The notes under the pieces were generated by a model. The model worked only from the letters and a program-made list of their open reading frames with translations. It had not been told where the DNA came from and did not search any database. Positions 5,618-6,118 of a DNA stretch of 6,118 nucleotides are shown here, piece after piece. The translations under genes were made by a program, and so were the position numbers. How positions within the stretch are numbered: position 1 is the stretch's first letter; every line of letters begins with the position of its first letter. The DNA comes from Desulfobacteraceae bacterium. Lineage in GTDB: Bacteria; Desulfobacterota; DSM-4660; Desulfatiglandales; Desulfatiglandaceae. Location: the NCBI GenBank assembly GCA_011042035.1, contig DQZA01000119.1, positions 1 through 6,118 of the forward strand, read 5' to 3'.

Positions 5618-6118
5618 TTACCTTGCCTCACTCCACTTACCATATCTTTCTCTCAATACCCTGTGCAAGATTTTCCCAGTTGGTGTCCTGGGCATTTCCT
5701 CATCCCTGATAAAATCTATGCTCTTTGGCCTTTTGTATCCGGCCAGCTTGCCCTTTGTCCACTCCAGAATCTCCTTCTCCAGCTCCGCACTGGCCTCATA
5801 GCCCTCGTGCAGTACTGCAACTGCCTTTACCGCCTCACCCCACTTCTCGTCTGGCACACCTATTACGGCGATATCCTTTATGGCAGGGTGGGCTCCCACA
5901 ACCCCCTCCACTTCAGAGGGATAAACATTCTCTCCACCTGTAATAATCATATTTGCCTTGCGGTCCACCAGTACATAATAGCCATCTTCATCACGCCTCA
6001 CCATGTCGCCGGCAGAGGACCACTCGCCGAAAAAGGCCTCTTTGGTCTTCTCAGGCTCCTTAAGGTATTCTTTGAAAAGCATGGGAGTCCTGTAAAAAAG
6101 CTCTCCCACCTCACCATC
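5618..6118 (-). CDS. AMP-dependent acyl-CoA synthetase/ligase, C-terminal part, cut by right edge
   Basis: This is the C-terminal 166 residues of an ANL-superfamily ligase, which makes an acyl-CoA from a carboxylic acid, ATP and CoA through an acyl-AMP. Full-length members are about 500-560 residues, so some two thirds is missing. The frame is open to the window edge and begins DGEVGELFYRTP, a standard core motif. The GTG at 6109 is therefore an internal Val, not a start. Numbered from the first visible codon, the motifs are SAGDMVRRDEDGYY (about 35-48, the A7 region with Asp38), VDRKANMIITGGENVYPSEVE (about 51-71, hinge and A8), and PRTPTGKI (about 143-150) with the catalytic A10 Lys149. All key residues are kept. 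The A8 and A10 forms fit medium/long-chain fatty acyl or aryl acid ligases, but the substrate pocket is outside the window. It ends 64 bases before the thiolase, with no strong terminator between, so the two are probably co-transcribed. Confidence 0.93.
   Translation of the reverse strand, partial: DGEVGELFYRTPMLFKEYLKEPEKTKEAFFGEWSSAGDMVRRDEDGYYVLVDRKANMIITGGENVYPSEVEGVVGAHPAIKDIAVIGVPDEKWGEAVKAVAVLHEGYEASAELEKEILEWTKGKLAGYKRPKSIDFIRDEEMPRTPTGKILHRVLRERYGKWSEAR

Noticed and set aside
6107..6109. GTG as the start of a small 163-residue gene at the right edge
   Set aside because: The frame continues upstream with the conserved ligase core (DGEVGEL), so the gene is cut by the window rather than starting here.

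Overview
The window reads as an ordinary chromosomal stretch of an anaerobic, moderate-GC bacterium. My best guess is Desulfobacterota (the former Deltaproteobacteria). The reasons are the formate-THF ligase, the CoA-ligase plus thiolase pair with an atypical thiolase active site, and an interspersed repeat of the VIPAEAGIQ type in an intergenic gap. This assignment is inferred from family knowledge and was not tested by any search.

Layout: (1) 2-1192, + strand: the C-terminal two thirds of formate--tetrahydrofolate ligase (fhs), cut by the left edge, followed by a strong hairpin terminator at 1210-1239. (2) 1265-3922, - strand: a compact three-gene operon transcribed as pit (PiT-family phosphate permease), then a DUF47/PhoU-like partner, then a small YkgJ-type cysteine-cluster protein. 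fhs and this operon converge on the terminator, which can work in both directions. (3) 3923-4362: a 440-base gap holding the pit leader with possible promoters, a 72-base REP/MITE-like palindromic repeat and the terminator of the next operon. (4) 4363-6118, - strand: a thiolase preceded by the C-terminal third of an AMP-forming acyl-CoA ligase that runs off the right edge.

How the genes work together: Fhs feeds formate into the folate C1 pool (methyl branch of the Wood-Ljungdahl pathway, or C1 biosynthesis). Pit plus the DUF47 protein form a low-affinity phosphate uptake module, to which the cysteine-cluster protein is tightly coupled by a 6-base gap. The ligase and thiolase fit activation of a carboxylic acid to its CoA ester and thiolytic cleavage of a 3-oxoacyl-CoA, but the substrate cannot be read from the sequence.

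I found no CRISPR array, tRNA, rRNA, transposase, phage gene or defence system. The window does not appear to hold a dramatic new system. The points most worth a second look are the PiT-DUF47-YkgJ operon, the eukaryote-like C-terminus of Fhs and the divergent thiolase active-site motifs.
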